Notes: a model not told the origin generated them from the letters alone. 64,000 nucleotides of DNA from Mucilaginibacter dorajii (GCF_024808255.1 NZ_JANTYS010000009.1:180915-244914); one strand, 5' to 3'. Positions 9,046 through 18,106 are shown, counted from the stretch's first letter. Numbers and translations: made by a program.

Positions 9046-9216
9046 CGCCGGTTCTTGTCTTGATTCTTGACTCTAATCTCCTGATTCTTTTTTTCACCGC
9101 CCAAACCAGCCATTTCACCGACTTGTTTGCCGTGCTAACCTATCTCCCATAGGCATTTTTGGCGTGCTGTAGTACCTTTATATCATCAAAACAAACAACA
9201 AATAATCTTTAAAACG

Positions 9217-9579
9217 ATGAGCACTTACCAAAATCCATATATGATGTTCGATGGGATCACTCCCGAAGAATTTGCCTTTTTGCAACAGGCTACCGCTTCA
9301 CTTGATGAAAATCAACAACGGTATTTTATGAATGTTTACTATGGCAAACGCCGTAACCCGCAAGATCTGATGCTGGCTACCTTATTGGGCTTTGTGGGCG
9401 CAGCAGGCGTACAACGTTTCATGACGGATCAGATTGGCATGGGCTTACTATATTTCTTTACAGCAGGCTTTTGCTTTATCGGTACCATTATCGACCTGAT
9501 CAACTATAAAGCTATCGCCAACGAGTACAATCAAAAAATGGCTTTCGAAAGCTTCAACATGGCTAAAATGACCAACTAA
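9217..9579 (+). CDS. TM2 domain protein
   Basis: A 120-residue protein. After a soluble N-terminal segment of about 48 residues come two transmembrane helices of the TM2 type (residues about 52-100), with the short polar turn MTDQIGMG between them and a trailing amphipathic tail. TM2 proteins are widespread in Bacteroidota; their function is unknown. The gene stands alone, 171 bp after the DUF2752 gene, and is closed by a strong terminator. Confidence 0.8.
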   Translation: MSTYQNPYMMFDGITPEEFAFLQQATASLDENQQRYFMNVYYGKRRNPQDLMLATLLGFVGAAGVQRFMTDQIGMGLLYFFTAGFCFIGTIIDLINYKAIANEYNQKMAFESFNMAKMTN

Positions 9580-9621
9580 GATCCCCTATAGCGGGCACAG
9601 TTTCAACATATATATACAATG

Positions 9622-9656
9622 AAAAATCCACCTTCTGTTACGGGGTGGATTTTTTT
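9622..9656 (+). terminator. Rho-independent terminator after the TM2 gene
   Basis: Stem AAAAATCCACC paired with GGTGGATTTTT, an 11-base loop and a T-rich tail, 43 bp after the stop codon. The A-rich 5' side means it may also work for the convergent peptidase gene on the other strand. Confidence 0.8.
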
Positions 9657-9710
9657 GCGTGCTATTTTTCAGTCTTAACTCTTGACTCTAATCTCTTGAT
9701 TCTATTGGCT

Positions 9711-11363
9711 CTATTTCCCCATCGCTTTATCTCTAACAGCTTTAAATTCCGATCCTGGTTTCCAGCCGGGGAATGTGGTTTCGTCGCTAAGCTTAGTCCC
9801 TATCCGGTACATAATTTCGGCAATCTGCATCATACCGGTTACATCCATCCTATCGCTGTAATTGTCTTGTTGCTGGTGATAGCGGTTGTCTGTATAATCC
9901 TTTTGGCGGGCCTCGCCAAAATCGGCACCGTTGGCTACGCTGATGCTGCCGTTATTGATATCTAATGCGGGCACGCCTAATTTAGCAAAGTTAAAATGGT
10001 CGCTGCGGTAATAGCTGCCCGAGCCGGGTTTCCTATCGCCCACAGTGGTTAAGCCCTCGGCCGTAGCAATTTCCTGTACATAATCTTCCAGTTCATTCTG
10101 CCCTTTCCCGGTTATAGCAATGTCTTTGGTCGATCCATAATCGCCAAGAGCGTCCATGTTAAGATCGGCAACAGTTTTATTTAACGGAAATATGGGGTGT
10201 GTGGCATAGTACTCAGATCCTAACAAGCCCTGTTCCTCGGCAGTAACGGCCAGGAACACAATGGAGCGCTGTGGCTTTTCTTTAGCCGTTTTAAAGGCTT
10301 TAGCTATGCTGATGATAGCTGCAACACCGCTGGCATTATCAACCGCGCCATTGTATATACTATCGCCTTTGGCATCGGGTTTCCCTATGCCCAGGTGATC
10401 CCAATGGGCTGTGTATAACACGCATTCATCGGGGCGGGCACTTCCCTTTATCATAGCAATTACATTGTGCGAAGTTGAGTATTTTAGCTTAGTAGTGATA
10501 CCTAATGAAACCTCCCGGTTAAGCGGCATGGCTTTGAAACCCTTTTTACGGGCGATAGCGCGAATATCACCGGTTATGCCGGCATCGGCCAAAAGTTTTG
10601 TTGCTGCAGCCTCGGTCATCCAGCCCTCAACCTTACAGCGCGACATGTGTTTATCTTTTTCGGTAAGATAAAGTTTGGCACCGGTAAAGCTGTTTTGTAC
10701 CACTTTCCAACCATAGCTTGCCGGATCTGTTTGGTGTACAATGATCACGCCTGCAGCGCCCTGCCGGGCAGCCTCTTCGTATTTATAGGTCCAGCGGCCA
10801 TAGTAGGTCATGGTATCGCCCTTGAAAAACGTAGGATTGCCATTTTTATAGCCGGGGTCATTAACCAAAACAATAACCGTCTTTCCTCTGACATCCAGGC
10901 CCGCGTAATCATTCCAGCCGTATTCAGGCGCAACAACGCCGTAACCTGCAAACACAAGCGGCGACTTGTTAAGCCCTACAGCGGGTACTTCCTGCCGGGT
11001 AGAGGCTACAAAATCAGAGTCGGCAGTAAAGTTCATAGCTGTTTTACCACCTGTGATCTGCATGGTGGCCGATGGCGTACTGGTAACTTCAACCATGGGC
11101 ACATCCTGAAAGTAACTGCCATTATTGCCAGGTTCCAGACCTGCCTTTTTAAACTGGGATGAAATATAGGCTATCGTCTTATTCTCGCCGCCGGTGAAGG
11201 GCTTACGCCCCATCAGCGAATCGGCAGCCAGCACTGCTATTTGTGATTTGATCTCATCGGCACTAATGGCTTTGTCAATGTGCTCGGTTTTGCTGTTTTG
11301 CTTACAGCCCGCAGCAATAGCAAGGCCGGTAATCATTAACAGAAAGTTTTGTTTTACATTCAT
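9711..11363 (-). CDS. M28 family metallopeptidase, lipoprotein
   Basis: A 550-residue secreted zinc aminopeptidase-like enzyme. The N-terminus is a lipoprotein signal (LAIAAGC, Cys20). A protease-associated (PA) insert is present in the first half (EEAARQGAAGVIIVHQ). The M28 core has the metal ligands: TAHWDHLG (His about 321), NGAVDNASG (bridging Asp), TAEEQGLLGSEYY (catalytic Glu pair) and YYRSDHFNFAKLGVPAL (last His). It probably degrades peptides outside the inner membrane. It is a single gene, convergent with the TM2 gene. Confidence 0.93.
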   Translation of the reverse strand: MNVKQNFLLMITGLAIAAGCKQNSKTEHIDKAISADEIKSQIAVLAADSLMGRKPFTGGENKTIAYISSQFKKAGLEPGNNGSYFQDVPMVEVTSTPSATMQITGGKTAMNFTADSDFVASTRQEVPAVGLNKSPLVFAGYGVVAPEYGWNDYAGLDVRGKTVIVLVNDPGYKNGNPTFFKGDTMTYYGRWTYKYEEAARQGAAGVIIVHQTDPASYGWKVVQNSFTGAKLYLTEKDKHMSRCKVEGWMTEAAATKLLADAGITGDIRAIARKKGFKAMPLNREVSLGITTKLKYSTSHNVIAMIKGSARPDECVLYTAHWDHLGIGKPDAKGDSIYNGAVDNASGVAAIISIAKAFKTAKEKPQRSIVFLAVTAEEQGLLGSEYYATHPIFPLNKTVADLNMDALGDYGSTKDIAITGKGQNELEDYVQEIATAEGLTTVGDRKPGSGSYYRSDHFNFAKLGVPALDINNGSISVANGADFGEARQKDYTDNRYHQQQDNYSDRMDVTGMMQIAEIMYRIGTKLSDETTFPGWKPGSEFKAVRDKAMGK

Positions 11364-11680
11364 GAAGGTGGTGTTTGTTCAAATTTAAATAAAACGTAGA
11401 ATTTTTGATTGGCAGCCGGACGATTATTTCTGTGCCACCCACTCCAAATTTTTACAAATTCGCTTCTGCTTATTTTTAAAATTTAATTCAGGGCCAATAA
11501 TGGCCCTATTCTTTTTAAAACAGGTTTTTATTGTTGAAAAGGCTACCTGTGAATACCTTACAGATTCTCTTCTCACACTCATAATGTCCTTAACTATCCC
11601 CTTTCTATCACCAAACTTATCCTTACGGTATCCTTTAAGAAGTTTTGGGGACGACATCACCAGGGAAACCACTTTTAAAA

Positions 11681-11829
11681 AGGAGGCACCTATGGAGCCA
11701 AAACCACAACAAGGTATTGCTATAAACCCGGGGCACCTACGGAGCCGGAAAAACTATTTTCAGACTCCAGCGGAGTCACGTGTTTATAGCTTTTTCATTT
11801 CGGAACTTTGGCTCTGTAGGTGCCTCCTA
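11681..11829. repeat. REP-like nested palindrome
   Basis: The outer arms GGAGGCACCTATGGAGCC (11682-11699) and its near reverse complement at 11811-11828 differ at about three positions. Inside are a second pair, GCTATAAAC and GTTTATAGC, and an inner hairpin GACTCCAGCGGAGTC. The whole can fold as one long stem with side hairpins. It fills most of the 539-bp gap between the M28 peptidase and the permease. REP-like elements of this form are common in Bacteroidota. No transposase gene is nearby. Confidence 0.65.
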
Positions 11830-11902
11830 TCCCACATTTAGGTTTAAAAACTATTTCTCCGGCCAACATACCAAACGATCTGTTTGTTGGCCACCAGGTG
11901 AA

Positions 11903-13225
11903 TCACTTTTTAAACTGCGGGCGGTTGAGCAAAATGATTTGCCATACCACCTCGGCACTTAGCAGGGCGGCAATGGCAAAACCAGCAGCCTTCAATGCCT
12001 CGGGGGTTGAGGACAGCGCGCCACCCAGGGCAACCGCGTAAACTACAAAAGGCAAGGCTATCACCAGGCACAGGCCTGTTACACTTAACGGGATCTTAAA
12101 TGGCCGGGGTTTATGAGGTTCCTTCAACCGGAGTTTTACCAGCGAGATATACTCTAAAGAAAGCCCCGCACCATAAACGGTTACATCGATAATGAGCAAA
12201 TCGGCAAAGGTCCATAGTACCATGAAGCTTACTACAATGGAGCAGATGATGATAGAAATATAGGGCGTTTTAAACCTGCGGTGCAGGCGGTTAAGCTTTC
12301 GCGGCAGCAAATTATCTTCGGCCATTACCTGCGGTACCCGTGATACCGAGAGCAGCACTGCCGAATAAATACCCAATGAGCTTGCCATACCACCCACCGC
12401 AATCAACACACCCAGCCAGTGCCCGGCTATCCGCACACCTAACGACGGCAAACCATCGTTAGTTAAAGTATCGTGGTTAATCCCCGATTGCTGGGCTACC
12501 CAGGTAATAAAAAAGTATACCAGCATCACCAGCACAAAGGCGATAAACATGGATATCATATAAGAGCGGATGGGCTTTTCAACCTCCTCCGCATAGGTAG
12601 TAATATTGTCCCAGCCCAGGCAGTTCCACATTACCGTGTACAACGCCATCCCGAATGACGGAAAGTTAATGCCTTTTAACGATGGCGCAGGGATTGACAT
12701 TGGCCCGGCATGATGATGCACCGCCAGCACAATTACAATAATAACCGGTGCCAGCACAATGGCACTTAAAAACAGCGACACCTTCCCTACCGGCACGATA
12801 CCCAATATATTTAAGCCCGCCGAAGCCCAGATGATCATGAGGCAAACAGGGATCTTATAACCAGCCAATTCGGGGTAAAAGAAAGAGGCGTACATCACAA
12901 ACAGCACCGGGTAAATGGCCAGGTCAACAAAGGTGTAAAGCCAGGTCCACCAGCCTTCATAAAATCCCCAACGGGTGCCTAAAGCATATTTTACCCATTT
13001 GTAATAGCCGCCGGTTACGGGCATCATACTATTTAGTTCCAACACGGTAAAAATAGCGGGTACATCCCAAAGCAAAGGAGTAAGCAGCAGTATCAACAGC
13101 GCGCCATGATCACCGGCATAACTGAGCAAAGGCTCCAAACCGTAGGGGCCGCCAGATACAGTAAAGAAGATGACAGCGATGAGCTGTATAGGCCGTATCT
13201 TTTTTAAAGCAGCGGGTGATGGCAT
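11903..13225 (-). CDS. APC superfamily amino acid/polyamine permease
   Basis: A 440-residue inner-membrane transporter with about twelve hydrophobic segments. The N-terminal helix-break motif VSGGPYGLEPLLSYAG is typical of the APC family (G-rich TM1), and GYYKWVKYALG fits the TM3 region. It probably exchanges or imports an amino acid or polyamine; the substrate cannot be read from sequence. I start at the ATG at 13225. A TTG at 13240 would add five residues (LTDNK) and cannot be excluded. No obvious operon partner; the flanking gaps on both sides contain long repeats. Confidence 0.9.
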   Translation of the reverse strand: MPSPAALKKIRPIQLIAVIFFTVSGGPYGLEPLLSYAGDHGALLILLLTPLLWDVPAIFTVLELNSMMPVTGGYYKWVKYALGTRWGFYEGWWTWLYTFVDLAIYPVLFVMYASFFYPELAGYKIPVCLMIIWASAGLNILGIVPVGKVSLFLSAIVLAPVIIVIVLAVHHHAGPMSIPAPSLKGINFPSFGMALYTVMWNCLGWDNITTYAEEVEKPIRSYMISMFIAFVLVMLVYFFITWVAQQSGINHDTLTNDGLPSLGVRIAGHWLGVLIAVGGMASSLGIYSAVLLSVSRVPQVMAEDNLLPRKLNRLHRRFKTPYISIIICSIVVSFMVLWTFADLLIIDVTVYGAGLSLEYISLVKLRLKEPHKPRPFKIPLSVTGLCLVIALPFVVYAVALGGALSSTPEALKAAGFAIAALLSAEVVWQIILLNRPQFKK

Positions 13226-13446
13226 TTTATTATCAGTCAATCTTAATTTTCCAACCCTGCCTGTATCGGCACAATTAGCACAGGATATAAAAATATAATT
13301 TAAGTATGAAAAATCGCGTTTTCGGGCTGTTTTATTTGAAAAACACGGCGGCGGTTGCCTGTCTTTTTTGAGGTATTATATTGGGGACTCCTTGTTATTG
13401 GGGTTATAAACCGTAAAAGTGGAAATGACGTAGATCACATGGAGGC

Positions 13447-13621
13447 GAAGACTCACCCGCCAGCGCTACGCGCGGCACCCTCCTTCGGCTTCGCCGGAAA
13501 GAGGGGTTTGAAGATTGTTTGTATTTATATTCCTTGTAATCAATTGATTAACTATTGAAACCCCTCTTTCCACCGCAGGTGAAGAGAGGGTGGCCAGCGA
13601 AGCGCTGGCGGGTGAGTCTTC
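13447..13621. repeat. 175-bp inverted-repeat element, family 1 copy A
   Basis: The ends are GAAGACTCACCCG and its reverse complement CGGGTGAGTCTTC. Inner arms contain GGAAAGAGGGGTTT and AAACCCCTCTTTCC, each next to a small hairpin (CGGCTTCGCCGG on the left, CACCTGCGGTGG in reverse on the right). The centre holds the palindrome TAATCAATTGATTA. Outside the element, 13421-13446 and 13635-13676 keep parts of a further inverted pair (GTGGAAATGACG and its partner). The rest of the 13226-13790 gap has no gene. Similar copies lie at 20688, 21727 and 46857. Confidence 0.8.
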
Positions 13622-13694
13622 TGCGCCCGGTTTACGTCATGCTTTCCTTCACAGTCCGCCGGATTTTACAACTTGCAATGACATAGCTTTATAG

Positions 13695-13740
13695 TGCCAT
13701 TCCACCTTCAGAATTTCGCGAAATTTCACAGCTCAGCAAG
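13695..13740 (-). repeat. Short dispersed repeat around TTTCGCGAAA
   Basis: About 45 bp with the central palindrome AATTTCGCGAAATT, read on the minus strand as GAGCTGTGAAATTTCG then CGAAATTCTGAAGGTGG. Near copies are at 33702-33744 and 61354-61402. The sequence is a relative of the GTCATTGCGAG family. No function known. Confidence 0.6.
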
Positions 13741-13790
13741 GACTCCGTTTATTAACTTATGCGAAGCGCCCAGCGCTATTAACCCTATTT

Positions 13791-14645
13791 TTATTCTTTA
13801 TCCTTTTTGGGTTTTGCAGCAGGTTTCCTTGCAGGGGCAGCCTTTTTAACCGGTTTTTCAACTTCGGGATGATCAATTACTAAAGGCAATTCCTGCTGGT
13901 GGCTCTCATTAGCAATCACGGTGGGCTCGGGATCATTAACCGGCATCACTTTAGCGGCAGGCTTGGCAGTTACGTCAGATAACGCGCTTGGCAATTCGGC
14001 TAAAACAGTACGGCCGCCTTTTACCACATCGCCAATGTTTACCAGTATTTTGGTACCTAATGGCAAAAATACGTCAACTCTCGATCCAAATTTGATAAAG
14101 CCAAACTGCTGGCCCTGCTCCACAATATCACCTTCTTTTACATACCATACAATCCTGCGGGCCAACGCACCGGCAATTTGTCTGAATAATACCGATACGC
14201 CTTCGCTGTTTTGAACGCAGATAGTGGTTCGTTCGTTTTCGGTAGATGATTTTGGGTGCCAGGCAACCAGGTATTTGCCTTTATGGTATTTAAAATAGCT
14301 TACCACGCCCGCAATTGGGTTACGGTTAACGTGTACATTCACCGGCGACATAAATACCGATAACTGGATCCTCCTGTCTTTCAAAAACTCTGTTTCGTCG
14401 GTTTCTTCAATCACAACAACTTTACCGTCGGCGGGGCAAAGCACGGTTGTCTCGCTGGTAGTAATATCAAAGAACGGGCTGCGGAAAAACTGTACTATCA
14501 CCAGGAATAAAAATCCGGATAGAATATAGATGATCCATTTAAGCACATGTGCCTGCGGAAGATAGAATTGAACTAAAGCATTCAGTACAAAAATAACCAG
14601 TACTGTTAGCGCGAGTGAGGTATAGCCTTCTTTATGAAAAGTCAT
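13791..14645 (-). CDS. psd: Phosphatidylserine decarboxylase
   Basis: A 284-residue membrane enzyme that makes phosphatidylethanolamine from phosphatidylserine. Two N-terminal transmembrane helices (about 10-28 and 34-52) are followed by the catalytic domain with CPADG (70-74), VHVNR (104-108) and the self-cleavage site FGS (186-188), where the Gly-Ser bond is cut to form the pyruvoyl cofactor. This is the short, archaeal-like type used by Bacteroidota. A lysine- and proline-rich tail of about 60 residues (229-284) is unusual in length and not needed for catalysis. Last gene of a four-gene operon with cdsA. Confidence 0.95.
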   Translation of the reverse strand: MTFHKEGYTSLALTVLVIFVLNALVQFYLPQAHVLKWIIYILSGFLFLVIVQFFRSPFFDITTSETTVLCPADGKVVVIEETDETEFLKDRRIQLSVFMSPVNVHVNRNPIAGVVSYFKYHKGKYLVAWHPKSSTENERTTICVQNSEGVSVLFRQIAGALARRIVWYVKEGDIVEQGQQFGFIKFGSRVDVFLPLGTKILVNIGDVVKGGRTVLAELPSALSDVTAKPAAKVMPVNDPEPTVIANESHQQELPLVIDHPEVEKPVKKAAPARKPAAKPKKDKE

Positions 14646-14671
14646 ATTATAGGTGATTTATTACAAAACTA

Positions 14672-15478
14672 CTAATTTGAAATGAAGTACAGGTACGCAT
14701 AAACAATTGGTGCAGCCATTAACAGCCCGTCGAACCTGTCTAACAAGCCGCCATGGCCTGGTAATATGCCGCCGCTGTCCTTCACATTAATGCTGCGTTT
14801 AAACATTGATTCTACCAGATCGCCCATGGTACCAAAGCACGAAATAAGGATGGCCATGGTTACCCATTGTTTCCAGGTATATTCTACATAAAAATGGCTT
14901 AATATCAATGCCGCTACAGCGCTGATGATGATGCCGCCAATTAAACCTTCGTAGGTTTTTTTAGGCGAATGCCTTTCAAACAGCTTGGTTTTACCCAATT
15001 TGCTGCCTACCAGGTAAGCGCCGGTATCGTTACTCCACAGCATGATCAAAAATGCCAGCGGTACATGAAAGTTAAAGCTTTCGCTGCCCTTAATAAACGC
15101 CATGGCGTGGAAAAACATAAAAGGCATTACTGCAAACAGGATACCCAGGAAAGTAAAAGCGATATTACTGAACGGGGCCTGTGTTTTTTTATAAAGCTCT
15201 TGTATAAAAACAGCGCTAAACGTTACGGGCAGGCAAAAAATAAAAGGCCATGCCGGGAAATAACAATTGGCCGCAAAGAACAGGAACAGCAGTCCTCCGT
15301 TAATAATCCCGGTTTCGCGACTTGCTTTGATGCCGCTTTCGCGTACCAGCTTGTAAAACTCAAACAGGCAAAGTAAAGACAGTGCCAGGAAAAAAATGCT
15401 GAAAACATAGGGGCCCAACAAGTTAGAGCCAATCATTACAATGATAAAAAAGAAGCCGGTTATGGCGCGTAATCTCAT
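14672..15478 (-). CDS. cdsA: Phosphatidate cytidylyltransferase
   Basis: Makes CDP-diacylglycerol from phosphatidic acid and CTP, the precursor of all bacterial phospholipids. The 268-residue inner-membrane protein has about eight hydrophobic segments and ends with the complete family signature at about 224-250: SMFKR, then NVKDSGGILPGHGGLLDRFD. Its start codon overlaps the stop of the DUF2007 gene by four bases (ATGA), and psd follows 26 bp downstream, so precursor supply and phosphatidylethanolamine synthesis are likely cotranscribed. Confidence 0.97.
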   Translation of the reverse strand: MRLRAITGFFFIIVMIGSNLLGPYVFSIFFLALSLLCLFEFYKLVRESGIKASRETGIINGGLLFLFFAANCYFPAWPFIFCLPVTFSAVFIQELYKKTQAPFSNIAFTFLGILFAVMPFMFFHAMAFIKGSESFNFHVPLAFLIMLWSNDTGAYLVGSKLGKTKLFERHSPKKTYEGLIGGIIISAVAALILSHFYVEYTWKQWVTMAILISCFGTMGDLVESMFKRSINVKDSGGILPGHGGLLDRFDGLLMAAPIVYAYLYFISN

Positions 15479-15687
15479 AAACTAATTTGATTGAGGATCA
15501 TGATCTCGATGGCCTTGCTAAAATCCTCCTGGTGAATGTAAACTTCAATATCGCCAAAGGCCTTGTGCGATGAATCTTGTTTGTTTAATAATACGGTATC
15601 AATATGGTGGCCGGTAAGTACCTGCTTAACAATCTCTGATTGGTAAAAATTGGATGACGCAAAAATTTTGACCCAGTTTTTTTCCAT
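15475..15687 (-). CDS. DUF2007 family small protein
   Basis: A 70-residue protein resembling the DUF2007 (putative signal-transducing protein) family: WVKIFASSNFYQSEIVKQVL, then a short beta strand and VYIHQEDFSKAIEI. The fold is expected to be a small ACT-like alpha/beta domain. It sits between the CPBP protease gene and cdsA, overlapping the first by one base (TGATG) and the second by four (ATGA), so translation is probably coupled. I chose the ATG at 15687 rather than the TTG one codon earlier. Function unknown. Confidence 0.8.
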   Translation of the reverse strand: MEKNWVKIFASSNFYQSEIVKQVLTGHHIDTVLLNKQDSSHKAFGDIEVYIHQEDFSKAIEIMILNQISL

Positions 15688-16631
15688 CAATTCAATGTAA
15701 GCTTTTTATCCATAGCCACTTTACGGTATACAAACAGCAAAAATAAAACAATTATCAAGCTAAAAGCATAGGCCCCCAAATTAAATACATGCTGATCATC
15801 AGGATCTAATTTAATGGCTTTATGCTGAAACAGGTAGGTTATAACCACTGCCGAGCTATTGTTTAAAAAATGCGCCCAAACACTCGTCCAGATGCTGCCG
15901 CTATACACCACAAAATAACCAAATATAACGCCCAGGAAAACCCTTGGCAAAAAGGTAAAAAACTCCATATGAAACGCGCTGAACAAAATGGCGGTTATCC
16001 AAATAGCAGCGTGTTTGTTTTTTGTCCACTTTAAAAATATCGTTTGAATAACTCCGCGAAACAAAAATTCTTCGGCAATGGCGGTTAATAAACCAACTAC
16101 AAAAACGGCCCAAAGCATATCCCAAATGGTATTCATATGCAGCATGGCCTCGGTGGCTTTTTGTGCGGCCTGCTCGGCGTTGCGCATCCAGTCTTCAAGG
16201 CCTTTTAACGCATGGGGTAATACCAGTTTTTGGTTAATATTGCTTAGCACCTCCATTGTTGGCATGGAGAAAAGCATAATGCTGAATACGATGGCCAACA
16301 AAACAGGGGTGAATTTAAATGTTGGTTTAAGATATTCCTGTGGCTGATGAACAATGAGCCGGGCAAAAATAACCGGCGCTATAAACAGGGGTATGGTGGT
16401 GCTTACTATTTGTAATATCCACAAGGCAACGCCTACATGAGGGTCTTGCGTATTAAACCCGAAAGTGTTGGTTAACGTTTTTAAACCAAAGAGCGCCAGG
16501 ATTATACCAGCAGCGATAGCCGTAAAAACAAATAAAGCGGCAATGGTTATTCCCACCAATGTCAAAAATTGTATAAAAGGACTGATATAACTGCGTTGTG
16601 GTATATACTCCTTGATGGGCTCTTGTATCAT
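15687..16631 (-). CDS. CPBP family intramembrane metalloprotease
   Basis: A 314-residue membrane protein of the CAAX-protease and bacteriocin-processing (ABI/CPBP) family. The catalytic motifs are all present: EEFLFR (187-192), FSAFH (217-221) and HFLNN (254-258). About eight hydrophobic segments. The first 180 residues are a variable region that contains a long polar loop (about 141-168). As first gene of the phospholipid operon, it may act on membrane proteins or prenyl groups, but its substrate is unknown. Its start lies within the promoter region of the divergent dus gene. Confidence 0.92.
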   Translation of the reverse strand: MIQEPIKEYIPQRSYISPFIQFLTLVGITIAALFVFTAIAAGIILALFGLKTLTNTFGFNTQDPHVGVALWILQIVSTTIPLFIAPVIFARLIVHQPQEYLKPTFKFTPVLLAIVFSIMLFSMPTMEVLSNINQKLVLPHALKGLEDWMRNAEQAAQKATEAMLHMNTIWDMLWAVFVVGLLTAIAEEFLFRGVIQTIFLKWTKNKHAAIWITAILFSAFHMEFFTFLPRVFLGVIFGYFVVYSGSIWTSVWAHFLNNSSAVVITYLFQHKAIKLDPDDQHVFNLGAYAFSLIIVLFLLFVYRKVAMDKKLTLN

Positions 16632-16654
16632 TTGGGGTAAAAATCGTATTTTTG
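16623..16654 (+). promoter_or_regulatory. Promoter of dus
   Basis: TTG at 16623-16625, 21 bases, then TATTTTTG at 16647-16654, a perfect TAnnTTTG. The start codon follows 17 bases later. It overlaps the first codons of the divergent CPBP gene. Confidence 0.65.
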
Positions 16655-16671
16655 CAGGGATAAAGATAAGG

Positions 16672-17664
16672 ATGTCTGTACAAATAGGAAATATTGATTT
16701 AGGGGAGTTCCCGCTGTTGCTGGCGCCGATGGAAGATGTGAGCGATCCTCCTTTCCGTTACGTGTGTAAGCAAAACGGTGCGGATATGATGTACACCGAA
16801 TTTATCTCAAGCGAAGGCCTGATTCGCGACGCGGCAAAAAGCCGTCAAAAGCTTGATATTTTTGAATACGAACGCCCTATCGGTATCCAGATCTTCGGCA
16901 GTGATATTGATCATATGCGCGAAGCTACGGAAATCGCTTCTTTAGCCGGTCCCGATTTGATGGATATCAACTACGGCTGCCCGGTAAAACAGGTAGCCTG
17001 CCGTGGTGCCGGTGCCAGTTTATTGCAGGATATTGATAAAATGGTAGCCATGACCAAAGCAGTTGTTAACGCTACGCACCTTCCGGTAACGGTAAAAACC
17101 CGTTTAGGCTGGGATGATAACACCAAAAACGTTTACGAAGTTGCCGAGCGCTTACAGGATGTGGGCATTAAAGCCCTAACCATCCATGGCCGTACCCGTG
17201 CACAGATGTATAAAGGTGTTGCCGACTGGTCGTTGATACGTGATATTAAAAAGAACCCGCGTATAAAAATCCCCATTTTCGGTAATGGCGACATCGATTC
17301 GCCCGAAAAAGCCGCAAACTGGAAAATGGAATTTGGCGTAGATGGCATGATGATTGGCCGCGCGGCCATTGGTTATCCCTGGATTTTCCGCGAGATCAAG
17401 CACTTTTTTAATACCGGCGAGCATTTAGATAAGCCAACCATCACCGAACGGATTGCAGCCTGCTCAACCCACTTGCAAAAATCTGTGGAGTGGAAAGGAC
17501 CCAAAACGGGCATTTTTGAAATGCGCAGGCACTATTCAAACTATTTTAAAGGGGTTGATCACTTTAAAGAGTACAGGATGAGGCTGGTAACGGCAGCTAA
17601 CTTAGAAGAGGTTAACCAGATACTGGCTGAAATAGATGAAAAATATGCCATCGAAATGGCGTAA
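16672..17664 (+). CDS. dusB: tRNA-dihydrouridine synthase
   Basis: An FMN enzyme that reduces uridine to dihydrouridine in the D-loop of tRNAs. The 330-residue protein begins with the TIM-barrel motif LAPMEDVSDPPFR (17-29), has the catalytic cysteine in NYGCP (Cys103), the KTRLGW segment, TIHGRTRAQMY for FMN and tRNA contacts, and GNGDI and MIGRAAIG for phosphate binding. The C-terminal helical domain is present. I start at the ATG at 16672, because upstream codons would overlap the promoter. The B-type subgroup is inferred from general similarity. Confidence 0.93.
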   Translation: MSVQIGNIDLGEFPLLLAPMEDVSDPPFRYVCKQNGADMMYTEFISSEGLIRDAAKSRQKLDIFEYERPIGIQIFGSDIDHMREATEIASLAGPDLMDINYGCPVKQVACRGAGASLLQDIDKMVAMTKAVVNATHLPVTVKTRLGWDDNTKNVYEVAERLQDVGIKALTIHGRTRAQMYKGVADWSLIRDIKKNPRIKIPIFGNGDIDSPEKAANWKMEFGVDGMMIGRAAIGYPWIFREIKHFFNTGEHLDKPTITERIAACSTHLQKSVEWKGPKTGIFEMRRHYSNYFKGVDHFKEYRMRLVTAANLEEVNQILAEIDEKYAIEMA

Positions 17665-17681
17665 TATTTGTTCGGAAATTA

Positions 17682-17689
17682 TATATTTG
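17682..17689 (+). promoter_or_regulatory. Possible -7 box for apaG
   Basis: TATATTTG matches TAnnTTTG, 22 bases before the apaG start. No TTG is present at the usual upstream distance, so this is only a candidate. Confidence 0.35.
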
Positions 17690-17711
17690 AATTTAACGAC
17701 ACAAAATCCAC

Positions 17712-18098
17712 ATGGTTACCACTATAACTGAAGGTGTTAAGGTTTCCATCGAAACCATATATCAGCCCGAATACTCAAACCCGGCTAATGATCACTTTAT
17801 GTTTGCCTACAAGGTACATATCGAGAACATGAGCAACTACGCTATACAATTAATTAGCCGCCACTGGTACATTTTCGACTCAAATGGCGCCAAACGCGAA
17901 GTTGAGGGGGAAGGTGTAGTTGGTCAGCAACCAATCATTGAGCCTGGTCACGCCCACGAATATGTATCGGGCTGCAACCTTAAAACCGATATGGGCAGCA
18001 TGAAAGGCGAATACCAAATGAACCGCTTGCTGGATAACGCCAGTTTTAATGTACTGATCCCGGAATTTTATCTGATTGCTCCGTATAGGATGAATTAG
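17712..18098 (+). CDS. apaG: ApaG family protein
   Basis: A 128-residue single-domain protein with the fibronectin-type-III-like ApaG fold. Recognisable segments: FAYKVHIENMS, the LISRHWYIFDSNG strand pair, VEGEGVVGQQPIIEPG and YVSGCNL with MKGEYQM. Long annotated as linked to Co/Mg efflux, but the biochemical role is unresolved; a polyphosphate or ligand-binding function has been suggested for the fold. It lies 47 bp after dusB. Nine bases after its stop begins a 272-bp inverted repeat. Confidence 0.93.
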   Translation: MVTTITEGVKVSIETIYQPEYSNPANDHFMFAYKVHIENMSNYAIQLISRHWYIFDSNGAKREVEGEGVVGQQPIIEPGHAHEYVSGCNLKTDMGSMKGEYQMNRLLDNASFNVLIPEFYLIAPYRMN

Positions 18099-18106
18099 CT
18101 CCCCGG

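Noticed and set aside
10647..11162. 171-codon frame antisense to the M28 peptidase gene
   Set aside because: Opposite to an intact conserved gene with visible metal ligands.
11424..11841. Open frames of 82 and 113 codons on both strands in the M28-permease gap
   Set aside because: They cover the REP-like palindrome and AT-rich spacer, have no family features and overlap each other on opposite strands.
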